The translations under genes and the position numbers were made by a program. A stretch of DNA of 36,702 nucleotides from positions 5,743-42,444 of the forward strand of contig PBPL01000018.1 in NCBI GenBank assembly GCA_002724675.1, written 5' to 3'. The notes below the pieces were generated by a model. The model was not told where the DNA came from and did not search any database. It was given only the letters and a program-made list of their open reading frames with translations. Shown here in pieces: positions 25,748-33,619 of the stretch (position 1 is its first letter; every line of letters begins with the position of its first letter). This stretch comes from Deltaproteobacteria bacterium. Lineage in GTDB: Bacteria > Myxococcota_A > UBA796 > UBA9615.

Positions 25748-26662
25748 ATGATCCCTTTCTTTCGCCCGGAGGCCCTCGAGATCTGGGGCCCCATCAAGAT
25801 TCAGCCCTGGGGTGTCCTGGTGGCGTCGGGCTTCGTGCTCGGCACGCTTGTCTGCCAGCGCTACGCTCGGGCTCGCGGTGAGGACCCTCGCCACTACAGT
25901 GACATTGTCGTTTGGCTCGCCGCTGGCGGGATCTTCTTCAGTCACATGGGCCATGCACTGTTGTATGAGCCGGCTCGATATCTGGCGAAGCCCTGGGAAC
26001 TGCTCTACATCTGGGAGGGGCTGTCCTCTATCGGAGGCATCGCTGGCTGTACCGTGGTTGCTATTGTCTTTTTCCGCCGGCGCAACCTCGATGTCCTCAA
26101 GTTCGGGGACCTGCTGATGCTCGGACTCACCTTTGGGTGGTTCATTGGTCGTATGGGTTGCTTCGTGGTTCACGACCACATCGGCTGTGCCGTGGTCGAC
26201 GCGCCCGGCTGGCTCCAGAGCACCCTCGGGTGGCTGTCGGTGGACTTTCCGCAGGAATACGCGCGTGTGGCGATTCGGTCTCCCAATGGGACCTTCTTGA
26301 GGTGGGACAACCTGCCTACCCTTCGCTTTGACCAGGGGCTGATGGATTCGTTGCTGGCGGGCCTGATCTTCTGCGTGCTGGTGTTCCTCGCTCGCAAACC
26401 GAGGCTACCCGGCGTTGTCTTCGCAGCGACACCGTTGCTCTACGCTCCGGGACGGTTCGCCCTCGATTTCCTGCGTAACGAGGACCTCGGTCAGGCGGAC
26501 ACCCGGTACATGGGCCTCACTCCTGCGCAGTACGGAGCAATGGTGATGTTTGCCGGCGGAATCTTCCTGATCTTCCGCATTCGCAGGCGCACAACCCCCT
26601 GGCCAGAGCCGGGAACGAAGCCTTGGGTCGATCCACCGGACCAGTCCGCTGGTGCTCGCTGA
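25748..26662 (+). CDS. lgt: prolipoprotein diacylglyceryl transferase, divergent form
   Basis: The 304-residue product is a multi-pass membrane protein (about seven TM segments) of the Lgt family, which transfers diacylglycerol from phosphatidylglycerol to the lipobox Cys of prolipoproteins. The family layout is present (IQPWGVLVASGFVLG near the N-terminus, FGDLLMLGLTFGWFIGRMGCF, RFALDFLRNED, GLTPAQYGA). The signature is altered, however: GRxGNFxNxE reads GRMGCFVVHDHIG (Cys at the Asn position, Asp at the Glu position), and the SFHGG loop reads SSIGG, without His. Similar HDH-type variants are, to my recollection, typical of delta-proteobacterial Lgt, so activity is likely. ATG 25748 has GGAG nine bases upstream and is preferred over TTG 25742. 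Several lipoproteins in this window would be its substrates. Confidence 0.87.
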   Translation: MIPFFRPEALEIWGPIKIQPWGVLVASGFVLGTLVCQRYARARGEDPRHYSDIVVWLAAGGIFFSHMGHALLYEPARYLAKPWELLYIWEGLSSIGGIAGCTVVAIVFFRRRNLDVLKFGDLLMLGLTFGWFIGRMGCFVVHDHIGCAVVDAPGWLQSTLGWLSVDFPQEYARVAIRSPNGTFLRWDNLPTLRFDQGLMDSLLAGLIFCVLVFLARKPRLPGVVFAATPLLYAPGRFALDFLRNEDLGQADTRYMGLTPAQYGAMVMFAGGIFLIFRIRRRTTPWPEPGTKPWVDPPDQSAGAR

Positions 26663-26675
26663 CGTAGAGCTCGAG

Positions 26676-27077
26676 CTAGAGAGCTGCGCTCTCCATTGCG
26701 CTCGTGTCGTCAGCTCCGTCGTCGTCGAAGTCGTGGGTCGGTGCTATGAACTCTCCTGAGTTTCTCGCCTTGTCACGTCGTTTCTCGCGGCCTCGTTTGA
26801 CAGCGCGCAGGATCTTGTCGCCTGCGAGGTCAATGGCTGCGGTCATGTCCTCGTCTTCGACGTGAACCACCTGTGTCTTCGCATGGGGGATGAACACGTG
26901 TACCGAAACTCTGAAGCATGGTTTCCCAGAGCCGTGGGCCAGATCGGTAATCTCCACATCGATCCGGCTGGCGCTGCTGCGCAAAATCTTGCTGAGTGGG
27001 GTAGCGATCTTCTGCTGTGCGTAGGCACGAGTGTTGTCGCGAAGGGTGACCGAGTGGGCGCGAACCTGAAAGTCCAT
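26676..27077 (-). CDS. raiA: ribosome hibernation factor (HPF/RaiA family)
   Basis: The 133-residue product has the beta-alpha-beta-beta-beta-alpha fold of the family: MDFQVRAHSVTLRDNTRAYAQQKIATPLSKIL, IDVEITDLAHG, CFRVSVHVFIPHAKTQVVHVEDEDMTAAIDLAGDKILRAVKRGREKRRDK. Members bind the 30S decoding region and silence or store ribosomes in stress. Its length fits the short form (RaiA/short HPF), with a variable acidic tail of 25 residues (DFDDDGADD) instead of the dimerising domain of long HPF. GAGGAG lies six bases before ATG 27077. It is divergent from the uridine kinase-like gene (90 bases between starts) and convergent with lgt. Confidence 0.92.
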   Translation of the reverse strand: MDFQVRAHSVTLRDNTRAYAQQKIATPLSKILRSSASRIDVEITDLAHGSGKPCFRVSVHVFIPHAKTQVVHVEDEDMTAAIDLAGDKILRAVKRGREKRRDKARNSGEFIAPTHDFDDDGADDTSAMESAAL

Positions 27078-27167
27078 AGAGTCTCCTCGGGTCGGGGAGG
27101 GACGCTCCGATCTGGCGACCTCCCGCCAACATCAATGGTACACGGCCAAAAGGCCAGGGGATAGCAG

Positions 27168-27842
27168 ATGGTTTCTCTGCCTTCGCCGCGACCCATTGAT
27201 CGCAGTTTCGGGGAGCCCTTTGTCCTTGGCGTCTGCGGCGGTAGCTGCTCGGGCAAGACGACCCTTGTGCGTCATCTGGTCGATCTGCTTCAGCCAGCTC
27301 CGTCCGTGTTGAGCTTCGACGCTTACTATCGTCCCCTGGACCACCTGAGCTTCGAAGAGCGGTGTCGACAGAACTTCGACCACCCAGACAGCCTCGATGA
27401 TGAACTCTTCCTGGAGCACCTGACTGAACTCAAGGCTGGTCGGAGCGTGCGTGAGCCCGTCTACGACTTCGCACGACACACTCGGGCCGAGGAGGTGCGG
27501 GAGGTGGAGCCAACGACCATCCTCGTTGTGGATGGCATTCTTCTCGGCGCCTTCCCGTCGGTTCTCCAACAACTCGACCATCTCGTTTTTCTCGATGTTC
27601 CCGAGCCCGTTCGTCTGGCGCGTCGCGTGGCACGAGACGCCCGGGAGAGAGGTCGCAGCGAGGAGTCGGTGAGGGCTCAGTTTGAGCAGAGCGTGGCGCC
27701 CATGCACCGGGAGTTTGTTCAGCCCGCTGCGGTCATTGCCGACTGGCTGGTCGGAAGCGACCAGGACCTCCGCCAGGTGGCTACCCGACTCAGCGCCACG
27801 GCGACCAGAGCCATAGGCATGGCCGATGCCGCCTCGTCGTAG
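27168..27842 (+). CDS. udk: uridine kinase-like P-loop kinase
   Basis: The 224-residue product has a P-loop GGSCSGKTT (24-32), the uridine kinase-type motif VLSFDAYYRPLDHLSFEERCRQNFDHPDSLDDELF and the substrate stretch PVYDFARHTR (family PxYDFxxHxR). Next comes a VVDGILLGAFP strand and a lid region with RLARRVARDARERGRS. Uridine kinase phosphorylates uridine and cytidine in pyrimidine salvage. AGGGGA six bases before ATG 27168 supports the start. A GGCCAAAAGGCC palindrome lies 15 bases upstream of this site. The gene appears monocistronic. Confidence 0.92.
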   Translation: MVSLPSPRPIDRSFGEPFVLGVCGGSCSGKTTLVRHLVDLLQPAPSVLSFDAYYRPLDHLSFEERCRQNFDHPDSLDDELFLEHLTELKAGRSVREPVYDFARHTRAEEVREVEPTTILVVDGILLGAFPSVLQQLDHLVFLDVPEPVRLARRVARDARERGRSEESVRAQFEQSVAPMHREFVQPAAVIADWLVGSDQDLRQVATRLSATATRAIGMADAASS

Positions 27843-27895
27843 GGTCGTCTCTGAGTCGTCTGTAACGAACGGTGCGAGCGCGGCCTGGGCGCTGG

Positions 27896-30334
27896 CTACT
27901 CGATGATGCGCAGCGTGTAGTCAGCCATGGCTCCGTTGCGCCCGAAGACCTTCAGGTAGCGAACACCGGCCCCCGACTCGATCGTCTCGTTGTCGGTGTT
28001 GGACGCCGAGGTGTCGATCAGCTCTCCTGAGCTCCGGTACAACTCGAGGTCGAGATTGCCCTCGCCGTGGCTGAACTCGATGCTGAGCGGGCCTCCGCTG
28101 GTCGTCGCACGAATGCGGAACCAGTCTACGTCTCCGTTGCAGATGCGTAGGCCGGGATAGACGCCGGCACCGATCTCGAAGGCTGAGTCCATGGTCTCAT
28201 TGTTGTCGTCGCAGGGCTCTCCTAGGTCGACGCCCCCCTCGAAGGTGACGCTAATCGTATAGGAGTTCGTGGCGCTCTCGTGGCCCAGCACGAGCACGGT
28301 AATGGGGTCGGTACCCTCGTAGGTGCCCCGCACTTCTTCCTCGTCCCGGGTGCCATTGGCCTGATCAATTTGCTCTAGACCACGGAACATCTGCAGATCA
28401 ATGTCGCCGTTGTCGTGCTCGAACTCGACCTTGAAGCGCACCGTAGCGCCGGTGGGCGGCTCGAAAGTGAACCAGTCTTCGTCGTTGTTGCCGATCGAAG
28501 CGCCGGAGTAGGTGCCTGCTTCGAGTCGGTGGGCTGAGCTCATGTCGTTGTTGGGCTCATAGGGGTCGGGGACCACTGGAGCATCCGTGGCTGCCGTGTC
28601 GCCCAGAGCTTCTGCGATCTCGCAGTAGGGGGTCCAGCCATGGGTCTCTTCAACGTCATTGAGCGTGCCCGCCTGGGGGCAGCTCTCGTCGGCACTCCAG
28701 GGCTTCCAGCGATCGCCGACACCCATGGACTCGGCGTGGTCGGCGAAGACTTCGTAGCCACCGTCTTGAGCCTTGAAGACGGCCGGAGATAGGCAGGCTG
28801 ATGCTGCTTCCTGACGACTGAGGTTGTAGTTCATGACGATGTCGAACATCGTCGCGTCGGTGCTGTTCCAGCAGCAGGTCTTGCTCTCGTCGTAGACCAA
28901 CTCGGCGAACACATAGTCCTCAAGGAGGCGATACTCGGAGTCCACCTGGTCTCGGCTCATGTCGAAGTGATTGGCGCACAGGGCATACAACTCTTCGAAG
29001 GCGCTCTCCCGTGCGATACGAGCAGAGCAGGATGCAGGGTAGGACCGGAGGTGGTCGCGCTTGCTGTCGATGATTGCCAACAGCTCCTCGCGCAGTTCGT
29101 CTGGGCTGACCGTGACGAGCAGGGTTCGGAAGCGTTCGGGTCGGCTCGCCCGTTCACTCCTTCGGGACCAACGGATGTAGTTGGAGACATCCGACGAGAG
29201 GACTCGATTTCGCCAGCGGCCAGCGTTCTCTTCGGCCACTAGGAATCGCTTCAGTCCGCCACCCAGGTTCACGAAAGCTTCACCGTCGTTGTTCTCTCCC
29301 TCGCCCCCGGTTTGGTCATTGGTGAACAACATCTTGCTGGCTGCCTGACTCTCCCAGAGGGCCTGGCGGCGTGGCATGGAGCCCGATGCCAATTCGGCGG
29401 CGAGCCTGCCCTCTGGGCGCTGCTGAACGTCTTTGACGAGCATGACGTGCCCAATGCCCCGCCGCTGCCACCGCTTGAGCAGGATATCGCCGGCGCGCAG
29501 GCTCTCGGGCTGCGCGTGGTAGGCGTTGGCATCATCGGCCAGGTGCACCGAGCCGAAGTAGGGCAGCAGGAGAAGCAGGAAGTGCCCCACGCGCTTGTTG
29601 AGCAGGAGCTCGTCGAAGTACCAACCAGCACCGGCGTCCTCGTCGAGGAAGGGGTTGAAGTCGTCGTGACCGCGCCTGTTGTACAGGTGTCGTCCGCGCA
29701 ATTGGTCGTCCCGAGGCCAGGAACTCAGAGCGTCGGAGTTGCTCAGGTGATCGTAGTTGTTGTAGCGGGTTCGGAACTCAGGTGTGTTCTTGTAGCGCCC
29801 CGTTGCGGTGCGAAAACCGAAGTGCCCCAGGAACACTCGAGTCCCTGCTGCATCTTGTGCTTCCAGGAAGAAGGGGAGCCCGTACCAGGCGGCAAACACC
29901 GAGCGCATCATCAGCGCGAGTTCTGCGCACTCCAGCGCCGGAACATCGAGCGTCTTGCCCTGCGGTGTCGTGATGCGGAAGGTTCGTCTGTTCCCCGAGA
30001 AGGTCGAGGTCTCTTCTAGGCTCTGCACCCAGGCTGCGTATTTCTCGTCCCAGTTCAGGCCGGAGTCGGCGCCCCATGCCATCCCAGCTTCGCGGGCTTC
30101 GGATGTGTTGGTGTCTGCCCACTGATTCCGAACTTCCCAGACTTCCGTTCGCGCCCCTTCTACCGAGGAAGACAGAGCTGGACTACCGACTCCCGAGCTG
30201 CTCAGGGCATGTTGGCTCTGCTGAAGCGGCCCCAGGATGCCGTAGTCGTCCTCCTCACCGGCACACCCGACCCCGAAGGTCATCGTGACGAGGAGCGCAA
30301 GAGCGGCGATGAGCTTTGTGGGGGCAGGGGTCAT
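27896..30334 (-). CDS. large lipoprotein with papain-like region and two PPC domains
   Basis: The 812-residue product has a lipoprotein-type signal (TFGVGC, Cys24; -3 is Gly, so the lipobox is imperfect). Residues 120-300 may form a papain/transglutaminase-like fold: a helix led by a Cys (LECAELALMMRSVFAAWYGLPFF, Cys136) and a later His in GDILLKRWQRRGIGHVMLVKDV (His296), in the NlpC/CHAP manner. This is inference and activity is untested. Residues 300-580 are unassigned. Two bacterial pre-peptidase C-terminal (PPC) beta domains follow (about 591-697 and 708-811), each with the PDxYEPNN/DDNNETMxSAxxIxxGxY...DxDWF pattern; PPC domains often follow secreted proteases. A long helical stretch with several Cys (SC, CC) may hold disulfides. 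It is alone, with a - strand promoter at 30359-30386. Confidence 0.8.
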   Translation of the reverse strand: MTPAPTKLIAALALLVTMTFGVGCAGEEDDYGILGPLQQSQHALSSSGVGSPALSSSVEGARTEVWEVRNQWADTNTSEAREAGMAWGADSGLNWDEKYAAWVQSLEETSTFSGNRRTFRITTPQGKTLDVPALECAELALMMRSVFAAWYGLPFFLEAQDAAGTRVFLGHFGFRTATGRYKNTPEFRTRYNNYDHLSNSDALSSWPRDDQLRGRHLYNRRGHDDFNPFLDEDAGAGWYFDELLLNKRVGHFLLLLLPYFGSVHLADDANAYHAQPESLRAGDILLKRWQRRGIGHVMLVKDVQQRPEGRLAAELASGSMPRRQALWESQAASKMLFTNDQTGGEGENNDGEAFVNLGGGLKRFLVAEENAGRWRNRVLSSDVSNYIRWSRRSERASRPERFRTLLVTVSPDELREELLAIIDSKRDHLRSYPASCSARIARESAFEELYALCANHFDMSRDQVDSEYRLLEDYVFAELVYDESKTCCWNSTDATMFDIVMNYNLSRQEAASACLSPAVFKAQDGGYEVFADHAESMGVGDRWKPWSADESCPQAGTLNDVEETHGWTPYCEIAEALGDTAATDAPVVPDPYEPNNDMSSAHRLEAGTYSGASIGNNDEDWFTFEPPTGATVRFKVEFEHDNGDIDLQMFRGLEQIDQANGTRDEEEVRGTYEGTDPITVLVLGHESATNSYTISVTFEGGVDLGEPCDDNNETMDSAFEIGAGVYPGLRICNGDVDWFRIRATTSGGPLSIEFSHGEGNLDLELYRSSGELIDTSASNTDNETIESGAGVRYLKVFGRNGAMADYTLRIIE

Positions 30335-30731
30335 GGAGGTTCCGGTGTGGATGGTCGTATTGTCCGCGATTGACCCCGCTTGTCAAGACAATGTCAAAAG
30401 CGTGATGCTGCGCTGGGGTCGGACCGCGTTCCGTGGTTTGTCGTGCGGTCACACGCTGGTCGCCAAAACGATTCTGAGCTCGAGCTGATATGGGAGAGCC
30501 GAGAGGGGAGAGGTGGCGGCCAGGATCTTGGAGGGCAGCGGTGGCGTTGGGCGGGGCCGCGAGATGGGCGGTGCGCGTTCTGTTGCCCCGTGGTGACGCT
30601 GGATTCTCGTCGTTTCTGGTGCGCTTCAGCCGCAACACAGAGGGAGAGCTGCGGCGGGGACGCTCCGAGGGGGCCTCTGGGCCGAAGTCCCCGATGGACG
30701 GGGTCTCTTGAACTCCTAGGTCCCGACCCCT
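30335..30731. other. 397-base intergenic region
   Basis: Between the large lipoprotein gene and the bioB stop (both -). The left end holds the lipoprotein promoter and a second TTGACA (see entry at 30359-30397). The rest shows no convincing gene, no tRNA and no clear terminator; the hairpin GACCCCG/CGGGGAC near 30695 (- strand, after bioB) has no T run. Short + strand frames are Arg-rich shadows. Confidence 0.6.
30359..30397 (-). promoter_or_regulatory. promoter of the PPC lipoprotein gene, with tandem TTGACA
   Basis: On the - strand: TTGACA (30386-30381), 16-base spacer, GACAAT (30364-30359). A second perfect TTGACA sits 11 bases further upstream (30397-30392), giving TTGACATTGTCTTGACA. Confidence 0.5.
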
Positions 30732-31871
30732 CTAGAGGTCTGCAGCATCGAGTACAGGGAAGCGAACCCCCTTGCTAATGGAAGTCGCCGGGGCAGCCTC
30801 CGAGGCGCTGTTTCCCGCTGCCCGGTTCAGCAACTCGGCCTCCCCCGGGGGGCGGTCGGCACCTGGCGGACGATAGTCCATCTCGAGGTCTCGGATCATC
30901 TGCCAGTCGTCGGTGGTGCTTCGGCCGGACGACGTCAGATAGTGCCCTGCCATGGTGGCGCTGGCGCCAGCCACGAACATCAGAGGCTGCAGATCACGAA
31001 GGTTCACTTCGCGCCCACCAGCCACCATGATCTCTTTGGTGGGATGCACGAAGCGGAACATCGCGATCGTGCGCAGGCAGTCCATGGGGGCGAGGAGGGG
31101 CCGGCCCTCCATGGGTGTACCCTCCATGGGATTGAGGAAGTTGAGGGGGATGACATCGACGTCCAGTTCCTTCAACTCGAGGGCGAGGTCGACTCGATCC
31201 TCGGGCTCCTCGCCCATGCCGAAGATGCCACCACTGCAGGTGTGCAGCCCTTCGGCCTTTAGTAGCTGCAAGGTTCGGATGCGCTCATCGTAGGAGTGGG
31301 TCTCGCACACGTTTCCGAAGAAGCGTCGGCTGGTCTCCAGATTGTGGTTGTAGGTCACGAGTCCGGCGTCCTTGAGCAGGGGCGGGATCTCGGGGTCGTC
31401 GATGAGGCCTAGGCTGGCGTCGGCGTGGATGCCTTCCACCGCGGCGACCTTGCGGATGCGGTCGAGCACCTCGTCCAATTGGCGACCCTTACGCAGGCCT
31501 TTCCACGCGGCAACGATGCCGAGGGCCTGTGAGCCTCGGGCCTTTGCCGCTTCAGCATGGGCGACTACCTCATCGGCCCCCACGAGCGGATACTCGGGGA
31601 TCGCGCTCTCGAAGTGGACGGACTGGCTACAGAAGCCACAGTCTTCCGAGCAACGCCCGCTCTTGGCGTTGACGATCGAGCAGAGATGAACATCTGTGCC
31701 TTGGAACGTCTCGCGGATGCGGTTGGCGCCGGCAAACAGGGTGAAGCTGTCGGCTCCTGCTGCCGAGAGCATCTTCAGCGCCTCCTCGCGGGTGACGCTG
31801 CCGCCCTGAAGGACGCGTTCAGTGATGGGTTCGAGCCAGCGGCTGAAGCTGAGATCCTGGGAGTTAGTCAT
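30732..31871 (-). CDS. bioB: biotin synthase
   Basis: The 379-residue product is a radical-SAM enzyme that inserts sulfur into dethiobiotin. The radical-SAM cluster motif is CSEDCGFC (Cys74, Cys78, Cys81). Further BioB features are TYNHNLETSRRFF (substrate/Cys region), CSGGIFGMGE, IPLNFLNPMEGTPM and the conserved AGGRE with an Arg ligand. The frame extends upstream to 32027, but MTNSQDLSFS at ATG 31871 is the natural start because the extension has no family match; no strong ribosome site is seen there. It is the last gene of a - strand cluster with a DUF2225 protein and an alpha/beta hydrolase. No other bio genes are in the window. Confidence 0.96.
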   Translation of the reverse strand: MTNSQDLSFSRWLEPITERVLQGGSVTREEALKMLSAAGADSFTLFAGANRIRETFQGTDVHLCSIVNAKSGRCSEDCGFCSQSVHFESAIPEYPLVGADEVVAHAEAAKARGSQALGIVAAWKGLRKGRQLDEVLDRIRKVAAVEGIHADASLGLIDDPEIPPLLKDAGLVTYNHNLETSRRFFGNVCETHSYDERIRTLQLLKAEGLHTCSGGIFGMGEEPEDRVDLALELKELDVDVIPLNFLNPMEGTPMEGRPLLAPMDCLRTIAMFRFVHPTKEIMVAGGREVNLRDLQPLMFVAGASATMAGHYLTSSGRSTTDDWQMIRDLEMDYRPPGADRPPGEAELLNRAAGNSASEAAPATSISKGVRFPVLDAADL

Positions 31872-31924
31872 GGCGCGAGGGTCTACCACAGGCGCGCTCC
31901 TTTGGCAGGTGGAACTCTCGATGC

Positions 31925-32680
31925 TCAGACGATGTCGCGGGGATCGGAGCGCTGGCGCTCGGCCAACTGTACGAGTTCTTGCATGCTCTGGAGCCCCGAC
32001 GACCACGTGACTGCTTGCTCGAACCATCGGCCGGCCTCTTCGGCCTCTCCCAGCCTCCTGTGCAGTTCACCGATGAGGTAGGCGACCACTACCAGATCTT
32101 CGCGACGGCCAAACCAGTGCCTCTCCGCAACGCCTGTTCGGTAGCAGTGAAGAGCTCGGGCGCGACAGCGTTCTTCGTTGGCTTGCTCTCCTCGGTCGCC
32201 GTAGAGCCATGCCCCCCGCAGCCAGGCGTCCCCTTCGCGAAGCGGGCCGTCCCCAAGCCATCGGCAGATCTGTGCGTGGTGCTCATACCGGAGAGCCGGG
32301 TCCTCGTGAGCTTCGGGTGCTCGGGGCCTCAGGTGCAACTGGACCTCGCTGGCGAGGGTTGTGTCCTGAGCACTTGGTCGATCGGCGATCAGCGGGTCGT
32401 GTGCGTCCTCCAGCTCCTCTTGGGAGAAGTAGGCTCCAGCCAGTCGGGCCGGAACGGCGTGGTCGGCCTGAGGCGCGTGTTCCTCAAAGGCAGAGACCTC
32501 CCCCGTATAGCCACAGGAGGGGCAGCCGTTGACCTGGCGAGGAATGGGGTCGTCCCCTTCCGGAAGCCGTCGGAGGTCACTGGTCATGGGGCCTCGGTCC
32601 TGGGAGGCGAGGACGACCCAGCCAGAGAAGGCTGTCGTACAGAGTGGGCACTGCAGCGGGCGTGGGTTCAGGGTCGTCAT
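31925..32680 (-). CDS. DUF2225 protein (zinc motif plus TPR-like helices)
   Basis: The 251-residue product starts at ATG 32680 and has an N-terminal zinc-ribbon-like pair (CPLC 11-14; CPSCGY 53-58) with TAFSGWVVLASQDRGPMTSDLRRLP between them, the pattern of DUF2225. The C-terminal half (about 120-251) is helical with repeats that look TPR-like (AWLRGAWLYGDRGEQANEERCRARALHCY, YLIGELHRRLGEAEEAGRWFEQAV). The function of the family is not established. It sits between the alpha/beta hydrolase (17 bases upstream) and bioB (53 bases downstream) on one strand, so co-transcription is likely, though a role in biotin synthesis is not implied by sequence alone. Confidence 0.85.
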   Translation of the reverse strand: MTTLNPRPLQCPLCTTAFSGWVVLASQDRGPMTSDLRRLPEGDDPIPRQVNGCPSCGYTGEVSAFEEHAPQADHAVPARLAGAYFSQEELEDAHDPLIADRPSAQDTTLASEVQLHLRPRAPEAHEDPALRYEHHAQICRWLGDGPLREGDAWLRGAWLYGDRGEQANEERCRARALHCYRTGVAERHWFGRREDLVVVAYLIGELHRRLGEAEEAGRWFEQAVTWSSGLQSMQELVQLAERQRSDPRDIV

Positions 32681-32697
32681 GGTGTGTGGGGCAGAAC

Positions 32698-33561
32698 TCA
32701 GAGTGAGCTGCTTGATTTGGGTGGGGTCTCGTGGTCAGGAGGGTCAGTCAGGAATTCCCTCAAGAGGGCCGACAACTCTTTGGGGTGGCTGGCAGCCAGC
32801 CCGTGACCGGCTCCTTCGAAGTGTTCGTGGCGCAGAGAGGGTACCTCGTGGAGCAGCGCTTGCCAGTCGCGCGGGAAGACGGCTGTGTCGTGTTCGGCGG
32901 TGACGAGCAGGCACTGGTGCTGCATGGTCGAAAGCCCTGGGCGCAGGTCGGCCTTGCGGAGCAGCCGAGCGCCACCGGACAGTCCCCTTCGGCAGTTGTG
33001 GCGCATGATCATGGGGAGGATCTCTCGCATCTCTGGCGGTAGGTTGGGACCGGCGAGCAGCCGGTAGGTGATGCCCAGCATGGCTTCGGGAGGCAGTCGA
33101 CGAAACAGTTGCTCCAGGGCCGCGAGCCCGGCTCGTCGCCGTCGCGACGAGCTGTAGGGTGCCGTACAGAGCAGGGCCAAGCGGTCTACGCGGTCCGGGT
33201 GACGCTGTGCCAGGGCTAAAGCCACAAAGCCCCCCATGGAGTAGCCCACCGTATGGATCTTGGGAATGCTCAGGGCATCTAGAAGAGCCGCAATGTCGTC
33301 CGCGAGGTCTTCGGCTTGCCAGCCCTGCTGTGGAGCGTCGGACAGCCCGTGCCCGCGAAGATCGGGGACCAACAGATCAAACTCTGGCTCGAGATCGTTG
33401 CGAAGCAGGCCAAACATCCATCCGTTGACGGCGTAGCCATGTAAGAGCAGGACCGCTGGGCTCCCCTTGCTCCCACTCCTACGAAGGTAGAGACGAAGCC
33501 TTGAAGTCACCACGTCGTCCCCTGGCCACGGTTTCAAGGTGTCCGTCATGCTTGGGGCCAT
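32698..33561 (-). CDS. alpha/beta hydrolase (possible BioH-type esterase)
   Basis: The 287-residue product (from ATG 33561) is a classic alpha/beta hydrolase. It has the oxyanion HGYAVNGW, the PDLRGHGLSDAP strand, the nucleophile elbow GYSMGG (Ser108), a catalytic Asp region (VTAEHDTAVF) and the catalytic His (GAGHGLAASHP). The C-terminal tail (DHETPPKSSSSL) is short and polar. Its place in front of bioB, in a probable operon, raises the possibility of pimeloyl-ACP methyl ester hydrolase activity (BioH role, filled by different families in different bacteria); this is only a context inference. TTG 33564 is also a potential start, and ATG 33549 (MTDTLKP) a shorter one. Confidence 0.9.
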   Translation of the reverse strand: MAPSMTDTLKPWPGDDVVTSRLRLYLRRSGSKGSPAVLLLHGYAVNGWMFGLLRNDLEPEFDLLVPDLRGHGLSDAPQQGWQAEDLADDIAALLDALSIPKIHTVGYSMGGFVALALAQRHPDRVDRLALLCTAPYSSSRRRRAGLAALEQLFRRLPPEAMLGITYRLLAGPNLPPEMREILPMIMRHNCRRGLSGGARLLRKADLRPGLSTMQHQCLLVTAEHDTAVFPRDWQALLHEVPSLRHEHFEGAGHGLAASHPKELSALLREFLTDPPDHETPPKSSSSL

Positions 33562-33619
33562 CAAAGGAGGGTAGCAGTGCTCGGGATCCGCGTGCTAAAC
33601 GGCCGCGCACGATGATGGA

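Noticed and set aside
26678..26694. GAGAGC-TGC-GCTCTC hairpin between lgt and the hibernation factor gene
   Set aside because: It lies in the last codons of the hibernation factor gene, is short and has no T run; it may be chance.
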